Assembly: GCF_000423185.1 (NCBI RefSeq)
Contig: NZ_AUHM01000023.1
Location: 62,001-126,000, forward strand
DNA from: Inquilinus limosus DSM 16000
Lineage (GTDB): Bacteria; Pseudomonadota; Alphaproteobacteria; DSM-16000; Inquilinaceae
DNA length: 64,000 nt
Direction of reading: 5' to 3'
Shown here in pieces: positions 31,734-38,957 of this stretch (its first letter is position 1; every line of letters begins with the position of its first letter). The position numbers and the translations under genes are program-made. Under the pieces are notes generated by a model. The model was not told the DNA's origin, did no database searches, and worked only from the letters and a program-made list of their open reading frames with translations.

Positions 31734-32576
31734 TCACGCGACGGGGTATGGCGGCTGGGTGTGGCCGGCGGGGGAGAGGGTGAAGATCTCCACCCCGTCC
31801 CTGGTGACGCCGACCGTGTGCTCGAACTGGGCCGACAGGCTGCGGTCGCGGGTCACCGCGGTCCAGCCGTCGGACAGGATCTTCACCGCCCAGTGGCCGG
31901 CATTGATCATCGGCTCGATGGTGAAGATCATGCCCTCGCGCAGCGCCAGGCCTTCGCCGCGCCGGCCGTAATGCAGGATGCTGGGCGGGGCGTGGAACAC
32001 GCGGCCCACGCCGTGGCCGCAGAAGTCGCGCACCACCGAGAAGCGGTGGCCTTCGGCATAGCTCTGGATGGCGTGGCCGATGTCGCCCAGCGTGGCGCCG
32101 GGCTTGACCGCGGCGATGCCGCGCATCATCGCCTCGTAGGTCACCTCGATCAGCCGCCGGGCCTTGACCGCGACCTTGTCGCCGGCGACGTACATCCGGC
32201 TGCTGTCGCCGTACCAGCCGTCCAGGATCGGGGTGACGTCGATGTTCAGGATGTCGCCGTTCTCCAGCTTCCGGTCGCCCGGGATGCCGTGGCAGACGAC
32301 ATGGTTCAGCGAGATGCAGCTCGATTTCGGGTAACCGCGATAGCCCAGCGTGGCCGGCACCGCGCCGTGGTCGCGCATGAAGCCGTCCAGCAGGCGGTCG
32401 AGCTCGTCGGTGGTGACGCCGGGGCGCACATGCGGGGCGATGAAGTCGAGGGCCTCGGCCGCCAGCCGGCCGGCACGCCGCATCGCCGCGAACTCGGCCT
32501 CGCCATGCAGGGGGATGTGGCCTTCCTCGCGGGTCTGGGGTTCCACCTCGGTCACGCTTTCTGTCCTGTCTCGCAT
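31734..32576 (-). CDS. map: type I methionine aminopeptidase
   Basis: A protein of 280 residues that removes the initiator methionine from nascent proteins. The five metal ligands are in place: Asp in ILNIDVTPILDGWYGDSSRM (two Asp), His in FCGHGVGRVFH, Glu in FTIEPMIN and Glu in SAQFEHTVGVT. The substrate histidine is in VCHGIPG. ATG 32576 is preceded by AGAGG. Further upstream in-frame residues are Arg-rich and not protein-like, so the shorter form is chosen. It is divergent from the SDR gene and co-transcribed with radC. Confidence 0.93.
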   Translation of the reverse strand: MRDRTESVTEVEPQTREEGHIPLHGEAEFAAMRRAGRLAAEALDFIAPHVRPGVTTDELDRLLDGFMRDHGAVPATLGYRGYPKSSCISLNHVVCHGIPGDRKLENGDILNIDVTPILDGWYGDSSRMYVAGDKVAVKARRLIEVTYEAMMRGIAAVKPGATLGDIGHAIQSYAEGHRFSVVRDFCGHGVGRVFHAPPSILHYGRRGEGLALREGMIFTIEPMINAGHWAVKILSDGWTAVTRDRSLSAQFEHTVGVTRDGVEIFTLSPAGHTQPPYPVA

Positions 32577-32687
32577 CGCCTCTAGCCTATAGCACCGGCG
32601 CCGGGCCGTCGCCACCCGCGGGGATATGGGGTCGGCCGGCCGGGATTCCGAGGACCGGCCCGCATCGCCGCCGGGCATCTTGACTCC

Positions 32688-32717
32688 AGTTTATAACCGA
32701 ACGATCATTTACAAACT
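32688..32717. promoter_or_regulatory. 30-bp imperfect palindrome upstream of the SDR gene
   Basis: The left half begins AGTTTATAA and the right half ends TTACAAACT; 11 of 15 positions pair. It is the most AT-rich spot in the map/SDR gap and lies 25-54 bases before the SDR start, where an operator would overlap the promoter. A TetR-type repressor site is plausible, but no TetR gene is adjacent. Confidence 0.45.
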
Positions 32718-32741
32718 CGGCAGACGGATCGGGAGGATGTG

Positions 32742-33656
32742 ATGGCGCTTCCATTGGCGGGAAAGATCGCCTTGGTCGCGGGCGCGACGCGCGGGGCCGG
32801 GCGGGGGATCGCGGTGGAGCTGGGGGCGGCCGGCGCCACGGTCTACGTCACCGGGCGCAGCATCCGCGGTCAGCCCTCGGAGTACCAGCGGCCCGAGACG
32901 ATCGAGGAGACGGCGGAGCTGGTCTCGGCCGAAGGCGGCACCGGCATCGCCGTGCAGACCGACCATCTGGTGCCGGAGCAGGTGGAGCGGCTGGTGGCCC
33001 GCATCCGGGCGGAGCAGGGCCGGCTCGACATCCTGGTCAACGACGTCTGGGGCGGCGAGACGCTGTTCGAGTGGAACAAGCCGGTGTGGGAGCACGACCT
33101 GCAGCGGGGGCTGCGGCTGCTGACCCTCGGCGTCCACACCCATCTGATTACTGCGCATTACGCCCTGCCGCTCCTCATCCAGCGCCCGGGCGGCCTGCTG
33201 GTGGAAGTCACCGATGGCACCGCCGAGTACAATGCGGACCACTACCGGCTGTCGCCCTTCTACGACCTCGCCAAGGTGTCGGTGAACCGGTTGGGCTGGG
33301 CCCATGCCAAGGACCTGGCGCCGCACGGCGCCACCTCGGTGTCGCTGACGCCGGGCTGGATGCGGTCGGAGATGATGCTGGAGGCCTACCGGGTCACCGA
33401 GGAGACCTGGCGCGACGCGACGAAGATCCAGCCGCATTTCATCATCTCCGAGACGCCGCGCTTCACCGGCCGGGCCGTGGCGGCGCTGGCGGCCGATCCG
33501 GACCGGGCACGCTGGAACGGCCAGTCGCTGTCCAGCGGCCAGCTGGCGCAGGTCTACGGCTTCACCGACCTCGACGGTTCGCGGCCCGACGCTTGGCGCT
33601 ATGTCGTCGAGGTGCAGGATCCGGGCAAGCCGGCCGACGCCACCGGCTATCGCTAG
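32742..33656 (+). CDS. short-chain dehydrogenase/reductase (SDR)
   Basis: A protein of 304 residues. Nucleotide-binding motif ALVAGATRGAGRGIAVEL (TGxxxGxG-like, residues ~10-27), then LVNDVWGG in place of the common NNAG, and the catalytic YxxxK as Y-D-L-A-K in SPFYDLAKVSVNRL. The PGW motif follows in SLTPGWMRSE. The length and the LVNDVWGGE variant match the DHRS1-like group. Start ATG 32742 is chosen because GGGAGGA sits 5 bases before it. The substrate is unknown. It is divergent from map, with a palindrome in the gap. Confidence 0.88.
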   Translation: MALPLAGKIALVAGATRGAGRGIAVELGAAGATVYVTGRSIRGQPSEYQRPETIEETAELVSAEGGTGIAVQTDHLVPEQVERLVARIRAEQGRLDILVNDVWGGETLFEWNKPVWEHDLQRGLRLLTLGVHTHLITAHYALPLLIQRPGGLLVEVTDGTAEYNADHYRLSPFYDLAKVSVNRLGWAHAKDLAPHGATSVSLTPGWMRSEMMLEAYRVTEETWRDATKIQPHFIISETPRFTGRAVAALAADPDRARWNGQSLSSGQLAQVYGFTDLDGSRPDAWRYVVEVQDPGKPADATGYR

Positions 33657-33727
33657 CGGCGTTTTCCGCCTGTCTCGCGGCCCGTCCAGGCGATAGCATC
33701 GCCCGGGACAACGCCCAGGGCAGGACC

Positions 33728-34492
33728 ATGACCGACACGCGCATCGTGACCGCCGCCGTTCTGGTGATCGGCGACGAGATCCTTTCCGGCCGCACCAAGG
33801 ACGCCAACATGGCCTTCCTGGCCGAGCGGCTGACCGATCTCGGCATCCGCCTGCGCGAGGCGCGGGTGGTGCCGGACGACCCGGAGGAGATCGTCGCCGC
33901 GGTCAACGCGCTGCGGGCCCGCTACGACTATCTCTTCACCACCGGCGGCATCGGTCCGACCCATGACGACATCACCGCCGAATGCGTCGCCCGCGCCTTC
34001 GGCGTGCCGCTGCTGCGCCATCCGGAGGCGGTGCGGCGGCTGGAGGCGCATTACGAGCCCGGCCAGCTGAACGAGGCGCGGCTGCGCATGGCGAACGTGC
34101 CGGAGGGCGGCGAGCTGATCGACAACCCGGTCAGCGCCGCCCCCGGCTTCCGCATCGGCAATGTCCATGTCATGGCCGGGGTGCCGCGGATCATGCAGGC
34201 GATGTTCGACGGCATCGCCCCGACCCTGGCCGGCGGCGACCGGGTGCTCAGCCGCACCGTGACCTGCGATCTGGGCGAGGGGGTGATCGCCGCCGGGCTC
34301 GGCGCCATCGCCGCGGTCTATCCGGAGCTGACGATCGGCAGCTATCCGTATTTCCGGGCCGGGAAGTTCGGCACCAGCCTGGTGCTGCGCGGCACCGACG
34401 CCGAGCGGCTGTCCTCCGCCGCCGAGGCGGTGCGCTCCCTCGTGGTCTCGCTCGGCGGCACCGCCGGCGCGGAGCCGGAGAAGACCGAGTAG
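33728..34492 (+). CDS. CinA-like molybdopterin-binding domain protein
   Basis: A protein of 254 residues consisting of the MoCF/CinA N-terminal domain: VLVIGDEILSGRTKDANMAFLAERL, then FTTGGIGPTHDDITAECVARAFG with the TGGxGPTxDDxT motif, and VMAGVPRIMQAMFD. The C-terminal amidohydrolase domain of full CinA (PncC, nicotinamide-nucleotide amidase) is missing, as in many proteobacteria. This domain in CinA has ADP-ribose pyrophosphatase activity, so NAD salvage is likelier than competence. Its last 151 bases overlap a possible convergent small membrane gene. Confidence 0.88.
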   Translation: MTDTRIVTAAVLVIGDEILSGRTKDANMAFLAERLTDLGIRLREARVVPDDPEEIVAAVNALRARYDYLFTTGGIGPTHDDITAECVARAFGVPLLRHPEAVRRLEAHYEPGQLNEARLRMANVPEGGELIDNPVSAAPGFRIGNVHVMAGVPRIMQAMFDGIAPTLAGGDRVLSRTVTCDLGEGVIAAGLGAIAAVYPELTIGSYPYFRAGKFGTSLVLRGTDAERLSSAAEAVRSLVVSLGGTAGAEPEKTE

Positions 34493-34638
34493 GCGAGGCC
34501 GATCAGGAGGGCGATGCCGAGCCAGAGGGCGGCATAGAGCAGGCCGTGCCCGCCCCAGCCCCGGCGCAGCGCGGCGGGCGCCACCAGGATCAGGGCGGCG
34601 ACCAGCCAGATCAGGTGGATCCACTGGAAGTCGGTCAT
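34342..34638 (-). CDS. possible small membrane protein, 98 aa
   Basis: ATG 34638 opens MTDFQWIHLIWLVAALILVA, a clear membrane helix. A second helix LLYAALWLGIALLIGLAY follows after a basic loop (ALRRGWGGHG). The first ~55 residues look like a genuine two-helix inner-membrane protein. The remaining ~43 are polar and lie opposite the coding end of the CinA-like gene, so they may be read-through because no stop occurs earlier. The ribosome site is weak. It is either a real gene with an overlapping tail or a fortuitous frame; I lean to real because the hydrophobic part lies outside the neighbouring gene. Confidence 0.5.
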   Translation of the reverse strand: MTDFQWIHLIWLVAALILVAPAALRRGWGGHGLLYAALWLGIALLIGLAYSVFSGSAPAVPPSETTRERTASAAEDSRSASVPRSTRLVPNFPARKYG

Positions 34639-34723
34639 GCCCCGGACAATGGGGCGCGATCCGCCCGCCGGCAAGGCGCATTCGGCTTGCGCGGCGGGCG
34701 AGGGCGCGCCATAGAGGCCCCGC

Positions 34724-34808
34724 GCGGACGTGGTGGAACCGGTAGACACAGCAGACTTAAAATCTGCGTCCTTCGGGAGTGCGGGTTCGAGTCCCGCCGT
34801 CCGCACCA
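34724..34808 (+). tRNA. tRNA-Leu (UAA)
   Basis: An 85-base class II tRNA with CCA encoded. The acceptor stem GCGGACG pairs with CGTCCGC. The anticodon loop CTTAAAA sits on stem CAGA/TCTG and gives anticodon UAA. The variable arm is cgtccttcgggagt, and the T arm GCGGGTTCGAGTCCCGC has a perfect five-pair stem and the TTCGA loop. Confidence 0.97.
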
Positions 34809-34841
34809 GATGTCTTCCCCTTGGCAGATGGGACCGCGGCT

Positions 34842-35084
34842 CTAGTCCCTCCGCGGCGCCCTCAGTTCGATCCTGCAGGCCACCTCGCTCCCACACCCGG
34901 CGCACCTCAACGCCATCTCGATCTTCAACAACCTGGCGTCGCTGCCGAAGCGCTGCATAAGTCGCCGGCGGTCCAGCTCCCGCCGTCGATTGCAGCGCCC
35001 GCACTTCGCCACGATGCCGGTAAGGGGCGAGATATCGGAAAGCCGGAGGCCGATATCCCAGTTGTTCTGAACACGGTCCCTCAC
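34842..35084 (-). CDS. small zinc-ribbon-like hypothetical protein, 80 aa
   Basis: Encodes two CxxC pairs, KCGRCNRRRELD near residue 28 and RCAGCGSEVACR near residue 60, an arrangement suited to one zinc ion. The rest is basic. Translation starts at GTG 35084, which overlaps the stop of the upstream small gene (GTGA), so the two are coupled. It ends 33 bases from the tRNA-Leu gene on the opposite strand. No function can be assigned; similar short zinc-ribbon proteins often bind nucleic acid. Confidence 0.6.
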   Translation of the reverse strand: MRDRVQNNWDIGLRLSDISPLTGIVAKCGRCNRRRELDRRRLMQRFGSDARLLKIEMALRCAGCGSEVACRIELRAPRRD

Positions 35085-35317
35085 CTGGGGCGCCGGCGGC
35101 CCTTTCCCGTATCACCGAAGATGCGCCTTTCCGCGGCCTCGATCCCGCCCCGCAGAAGGGCGTCGATCTCCTCGTCGCTCATGCCCTGGTCCCGTGCGCC
35201 CCATATCACCTCCTCGCGGCGGGCCTTCATGGCGCTGATGAGGAGATGCGGGTCGGCGGAGTCGGGGCGGAAGGCCGCCCGGAGGTCCTCGCCGAAGGGG
35301 CCTCTGCGGTGCTTCAT
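35081..35317 (-). CDS. small hypothetical protein, 78 aa
   Basis: ATG 35317 with AGGAGG just upstream. A highly charged small protein (MKHRRGPFGEDLRAAFRPDS...) with a predicted helix in ISAMKARREEVIWGARDQGM and an acidic segment SDEEIDALLRGGIEAAERRI. It ends in a basic tail. Four-base overlap with the zinc-ribbon gene downstream indicates a two-gene operon. No recognisable domain. Confidence 0.6.
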   Translation of the reverse strand: MKHRRGPFGEDLRAAFRPDSADPHLLISAMKARREEVIWGARDQGMSDEEIDALLRGGIEAAERRIFGDTGKGRRRPR

Positions 35318-35472
35318 GGGCCTCCTGGTGCTCTCGGGTTGATCGAATGTTCGCTAAATGTTCTATATCTCCGGGCGGCTGGGGAGTCGAGTCGGTTGGG
35401 GAAGGGTCGCTGCAAAGGGCCATGAAAGCGACCGGGAGCGCGTTGACTCTCGCCCTATCGGCCCTATGCTCG

Positions 35473-35498
35473 GATATCGATATCGGAATTCGATTCCG
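35473..35498. promoter_or_regulatory. probable PadR operator: two adjacent palindromes
   Basis: GATATCGATATC at 35473-35484 is a 12-base perfect palindrome. It is followed by a dyad CGGAAT-TCG-ATTCCG (35484-35498). They lie 31-56 bases before the PadR start. ATATCGATAT-type sites are what many PadR proteins recognise, so autoregulation is likely. The assignment is inference from position and symmetry. Confidence 0.55.
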
Positions 35499-35528
35499 TG
35501 ACTCCGAGCCCGCGCATGAACAGAGAGC

Positions 35529-35834
35529 ATGGAGCACCAAGACCTGCTGAGCGGCCTGATCCGGCTGCACGTCCTGCACCACGCGGTCGAGGGCGAGCTG
35601 TACGGCCAGTGGATGATCGAGGAGCTGGCGCGGCACGGCTACAAGCTCAGCCCCGGAACGCTGTATCCGATGCTCCGCGCCATGGAGAAGAAGGGCTATC
35701 TGGTGTCGCGCGACCAGCGCGTCGGCCGGTCGATCCGGCGCGTCTACTCGGCGACGCCGCTGGGCCGGGACGCGCTGGTGATCGCCAGGGGCAAGGTTCG
35801 CGAGCTGATCGGTGAGCTGATCGAGCACGACTGA
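35529..35834 (+). CDS. PadR family transcriptional regulator
   Basis: A small winged-helix repressor of 101 residues: LIRLHVLHHAVEGELYGQWM, then IEELARHGYKLSPGTLYPML (recognition helix with the family motif SPGTLYP), then RAMEKKGYLVS and the wing RSIRRVYSATPLG. It ends with a short dimerisation helix, as in the s-PadR (subfamily-2) type. A palindrome pair lies upstream. It is followed after 32 bases by the ArsC-like gene in the same direction, so it probably controls that gene as well as itself. Confidence 0.9.
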   Translation: MEHQDLLSGLIRLHVLHHAVEGELYGQWMIEELARHGYKLSPGTLYPMLRAMEKKGYLVSRDQRVGRSIRRVYSATPLGRDALVIARGKVRELIGELIEHD

Positions 35835-35866
35835 CCGGTCGGCCGCCAATGTCGAAGGGGGCAGGG

Positions 35867-36373
35867 ATGACTGAGAAGGCCTTCAGCGTGCTGTTCCTGT
35901 CGCGCCGGAATTCGGCGCGGAGCATCGTGGCCGAGGCCCTCCTGAACAAGGAGGGCAAGGGCCGGTTCCGCGGCTACAGCGCGGCCGTCGAACCGGCGTC
36001 GGCGCTCGACCCGCAGACGATCGCGCTGCTGCGGATGGCCGGACTCCCGGCCGAAGGCCTGCGGCCGAAGCATATCGGCGAATTCGCCGGGCCGGGCGCG
36101 CAGCCGCTCGACTTCGTGTTCACCCTCAGCGACACCGCCGCCGGCGAGACGCAGCCGGAATGGCCCGGACGGCCGATCACGGCGCATTGGAGCATGCCGG
36201 ACCCGGTCCTGGCGACGGGCGAGGACTGGGAGCGGGTGCAGGCCTTCGCCCGGGTGCTGCGGGAGCTCGAGCGCAGGCTGCGGATCTTCATGAGCCTGCC
36301 CTTCGACACGCTCGACCGGATGAGCCTGCAGCACCGCGTCGACGAGATCGGCCGTCCGCCCGACGCCGGCTGA
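35867..36373 (+). CDS. ArsC/low-molecular-weight phosphatase-like protein lacking the catalytic cysteine
   Basis: A protein of 168 residues of the LMW-PTP/arsenate reductase fold. The P-loop reads VLFLSRRNSARSIVAEALLN: the nucleophilic Cys of the CxxxNSARS motif is Ser12 here (TCG codon), while the Asn, Ser and Arg of the loop are kept. The general-acid region HWSMPDP is also conserved (Asp of DP). The redox cysteines of thioredoxin-linked ArsC are absent. So it may bind an oxyanion or phosphoprotein without cleaving it, or have a serine-based weak activity. ATG 35867 is preferred over 35849 because AAGGGGGCAGGG precedes it. It is co-directional with PadR. Confidence 0.82.
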   Translation: MTEKAFSVLFLSRRNSARSIVAEALLNKEGKGRFRGYSAAVEPASALDPQTIALLRMAGLPAEGLRPKHIGEFAGPGAQPLDFVFTLSDTAAGETQPEWPGRPITAHWSMPDPVLATGEDWERVQAFARVLRELERRLRIFMSLPFDTLDRMSLQHRVDEIGRPPDAG

Positions 36374-36386
36374 CACGGCTCGCCCG

Positions 36387-37376
36387 TCAGCGCGCCGCCG
36401 TCGCCCGTCCGCGCTTGGGCAGGCTGCCCGCGGGCAACCAGAACACCTCGCCGTCGCTGTGCTCGGTCGGCAGCCACAGGAACGGCGTCTGCGGATACTC
36501 GTCCTCGAGGGTCTCGCGGTCCTCGCCGATCTCGCAGAGCAGGCCGCCGTCCGGATGCAGATGCTCCGCCGCGCCCGCCAGGATGCGGTGGACCAGGTCG
36601 AACCCGTCCTCGCCGCTGGCCAGCGCCATGCGCGGCTCGTGCCGGTATTCCGCCGGCAGCCGGTCCATGACCTCGCGCCCGACATAGGGCGGGTTGGTCA
36701 GGATCAGGTCGTAGCGGCGGCCGGCCACCGGGGCGAACAGGTCGCCCTCGAGCAGCCGGACGCGGTCCTGCAGCCCGTGATCGGCGACGTTCTCCGCCGC
36801 CAGCGCCAGCGCGTCGGCGGACAGGTCGACGGCGTCGACGGCCGCGTTCGGGAAGGCATAGGCGGCCAGGATCGCCAGCGACCCGCCGCCGGTGCAGAGG
36901 TCGAGCACCGCGGTCACCGCCGCCGGGTCGGCGATCAGGCCGGTGTCCGGATCCGACCCGTCGAAGAACGGCGAGGCCAGCAGCTCGGCGATGTAGGAGC
37001 GCGGCACCAGCGCCCGGCTGTCGGCGCGGAACCGGACCCCCGTCAGATAGCCGTGCCCGGTCAGGTAGGCGGCCGGGATGCGCTCCTCGATCCGCCGCGC
37101 GATGCGCTCGCCCAGCAGCGTCCTCTCGCGCGCCGTCAGCCTGGCGTCGGCGAAGGGGTTGAAGTCGTCCACCGGCAGCCGGAGGCTTTCGAGGATCAGG
37201 AACGCCGCCTCGTCGAGCGCCGAGGACGCGCCGTGCCCGAAATGCAGCCCGGCCTCCTCGAAGGCGCTGACGGCATAGCGCAGCACGTCGCGCAGGGTGA
37301 CGAGCTCCTGGATCTCCCGCCGGGGGTCGGCGCTGACGGGCGGCTCGGCGGGACGGGAAGGTGTGCGGTCCGGCAT
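36387..37376 (-). CDS. prmB: 50S ribosomal protein L3 glutamine methyltransferase PrmB
   Basis: A protein of 329 residues. N-terminal helical recognition domain (~20-110) and an SAM-dependent Rossmann domain with motif I VLDLCTGGGSLAILAA. The signature catalytic motif NPPY, in LILTNPPYVGREVMDRLP, is used to methylate glutamine side chains. The extension after NPPY and the overall length fit PrmB (L3 Gln150) better than PrmC (release factors), which is about 280 residues long. It is convergent with the ArsC-like gene, 13 bases apart. Confidence 0.9.
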   Translation of the reverse strand: MPDRTPSRPAEPPVSADPRREIQELVTLRDVLRYAVSAFEEAGLHFGHGASSALDEAAFLILESLRLPVDDFNPFADARLTARERTLLGERIARRIEERIPAAYLTGHGYLTGVRFRADSRALVPRSYIAELLASPFFDGSDPDTGLIADPAAVTAVLDLCTGGGSLAILAAYAFPNAAVDAVDLSADALALAAENVADHGLQDRVRLLEGDLFAPVAGRRYDLILTNPPYVGREVMDRLPAEYRHEPRMALASGEDGFDLVHRILAGAAEHLHPDGGLLCEIGEDRETLEDEYPQTPFLWLPTEHSDGEVFWLPAGSLPKRGRATAAR

Positions 37377-37434
37377 GGCGGCATGCTTCTGCTCGCCATC
37401 GCCCTCCGGTGCAAGCGATGTTTTCAGGACCTAT

Positions 37435-37929
37435 TCATCCGGTCCGATCGACGGGCGGCTCATCCGTCACGGCGTCCGCGAATTTCCGCATCAGCCGCAC
37501 CAGCTCGTCGAACTCCCGCGGGTCCCATGATTCGAAGACGGCGCGGCCGATCCGCTCGCGCGCGGCGTCGACCCGGTCGGTCATCGCCTTGCCTTTCGCG
37601 GTGACGACGGCCTCGCGCACGCGGCGGTCGGCGGCGCTGCCCCGGCGCTCCACCAGGCCCAGGCTCTCCAGCTTCGCGACCTGGCGGCTCACGGTGGTGT
37701 GGTCGCGCCCCGCCCGGTCGGCCAGCTCGACCACGCCGATCGGCCCGAACCGCTCAATCCCGACCAGCAGCGGGAACAGCGCCCGGTCCAGCGGGATCCC
37801 GGCCTCGCGGATCAGCACTTCGTCGCGCTGTGGCCGGTTCATCACCGCGACGATGTCGAGCAGCGCCCCGTGCAGCGCGCGCAGCTGCTTGCTGATATGT
37901 GTATTTTGCACATTCCTTCTTGGCGGCAT
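37435..37929 (-). CDS. MarR family transcriptional regulator
   Basis: A protein of 164 residues with the MarR winged helix: LFPLLVGIERFGPIGVVELADRA, recognition helix GRDHTTVSRQVAKLESLGLV, and the wing ERRGSAADRRVREAVVTAKG. ATG 37929 follows AGGAGA. It is divergent from a quinone oxidoreductase/MFS operon. A perfect palindrome lies between them, and an imperfect copy lies inside its own first codons, indicating autoregulation and control of the divergent operon. No cysteine was seen, so sensing is presumably by ligand binding. Confidence 0.9.
   Translation of the reverse strand: MPPRRNVQNTHISKQLRALHGALLDIVAVMNRPQRDEVLIREAGIPLDRALFPLLVGIERFGPIGVVELADRAGRDHTTVSRQVAKLESLGLVERRGSAADRRVREAVVTAKGKAMTDRVDAARERIGRAVFESWDPREFDELVRLMRKFADAVTDEPPVDRTG
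37896..37914. promoter_or_regulatory. second, intragenic MarR operator copy
   Basis: TATGTGTA-TTT-TGCACATT, one mismatch per half relative to the intergenic palindrome at 37945-37963. It covers codons ~6-11 of the MarR gene, 49 bases from the first site (about five helical turns). That spacing suggests cooperative binding or looping by MarR dimers. Confidence 0.6.
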
Positions 37930-37944
37930 CGCGGGTCTCCTATA

Positions 37945-37963
37945 TATGTGCATTATGCACATA
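37945..37963. promoter_or_regulatory. MarR operator, perfect 19-bp palindrome
   Basis: TATGTGCA (37945-37952), spacer TTA, TGCACATA (37956-37963). It lies in the 58-base gap between the divergent MarR and oxidoreductase genes, so occupancy would block both promoters. Confidence 0.78.
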
Positions 37964-37987
37964 GTTGGCTGTCGAAAGGGAAGGGTC

Positions 37988-38956
37988 ATGAAAGCCGCCA
38001 TCGTCCGGGGACCCGGGCAGACGCCCGTCTACGGGGATTTTGCGGAGCCGATACCGTTCCCGGGCGAGAGCCGCGTGGCGGTCACGGCCGCCGCCCTCAG
38101 CCCCGTCGTCAGGAGCCGGGCCTCCGGCACGCATTACAGCGCCTCCGGCCGGTTCCCCTTCGTCGTCGGCATCGACGGCGTGGGGCGACTCGACGACGGC
38201 AGCCGAGTCTATTTCGTCCTGCCGGAGGCGCCGCACGGCAGTATGGCGGAACGGACAGTGGTGCCGTCGGCCCAGTGCCTGCCGGTGCCCGACGGGCTGG
38301 ACGACGTGACCGCCGCGGCCATCGCCATCCCCGGCATGTCGTCCTGGGCCGCCCTTGCGGAGCGCGCCCGGCTCCGGCCCGGGGAGACCGTGCTGGTCAA
38401 CGGCGCCACCGGAACGGCGGGGCGCCTCGCCGTGCAGATCGCCAGGCATCTCGGGGCGGAGAAAGTGATCGCGACCGGCCGCAACGCCGACGCCCTGCGC
38501 GCGGTCGCGGCCCTCGGCGCCGACGTGACGATCCCGCTCGGCGGGGACGAGGCGGCCCTGGAGGATCGCCTCGAAGCCCAGTTCGCCGCAGGGGTGGATG
38601 TCGTCCTCGACTATCTCTGGGGGCGCAGCGCGGAGCGCCTGCTGACCGCCGGCGCCAGGACCGGGGCGGAGGCCGTGCCCATCCGATTCGTCCAGATCGG
38701 CTCGATCAGCGGGCCCGACATCACGCTGCCCGGCGCGGTTCTGCGCTCCTCGGCGATCGAGCTGATGGGCAGCGGCATCGGCAGCATTCCGCTCGACCGC
38801 CTCGTCGCCGCCGTCGGCGCGATACTGCAGGCGGCCGTGCCCGGCGGCTTTGCGGTCGCCGCCGATCCCATCCCGCTGTCGGAGGTCGGGCGGGCCTGGT
38901 CCCGCGCCGACAGCACCCGACGCACCGTGTTCACCCTCGACCGGCAGACCGCCTGA
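37988..38956 (+). CDS. quinone oxidoreductase-like zinc-independent MDR enzyme
   Basis: A protein of 322 residues. The MDR fold lacks zinc ligands in the N-terminal domain (PFVVGIDGVGRL in place of GHE). NADPH-binding motif VLVNGATGTAGRLAVQIARH at ~residue 140. These features place it with quinone reductases / crotonyl-like MDRs. It is the first gene of a forward set repressed by the divergent MarR protein. The MFS exporter gene begins one base after its stop, so the pair may reduce and expel a toxic quinone or electrophile. Only the family is certain. Confidence 0.88.
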   Translation: MKAAIVRGPGQTPVYGDFAEPIPFPGESRVAVTAAALSPVVRSRASGTHYSASGRFPFVVGIDGVGRLDDGSRVYFVLPEAPHGSMAERTVVPSAQCLPVPDGLDDVTAAAIAIPGMSSWAALAERARLRPGETVLVNGATGTAGRLAVQIARHLGAEKVIATGRNADALRAVAALGADVTIPLGGDEAALEDRLEAQFAAGVDVVLDYLWGRSAERLLTAGARTGAEAVPIRFVQIGSISGPDITLPGAVLRSSAIELMGSGIGSIPLDRLVAAVGAILQAAVPGGFAVAADPIPLSEVGRAWSRADSTRRTVFTLDRQTA

Positions 38957-38957
38957 G

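Noticed and set aside
34724-34808. tRNA-Leu as the attachment site of an integrated element
   Set aside because: No integrase gene and no repeat of the tRNA 3' end could be found by eye in the window.
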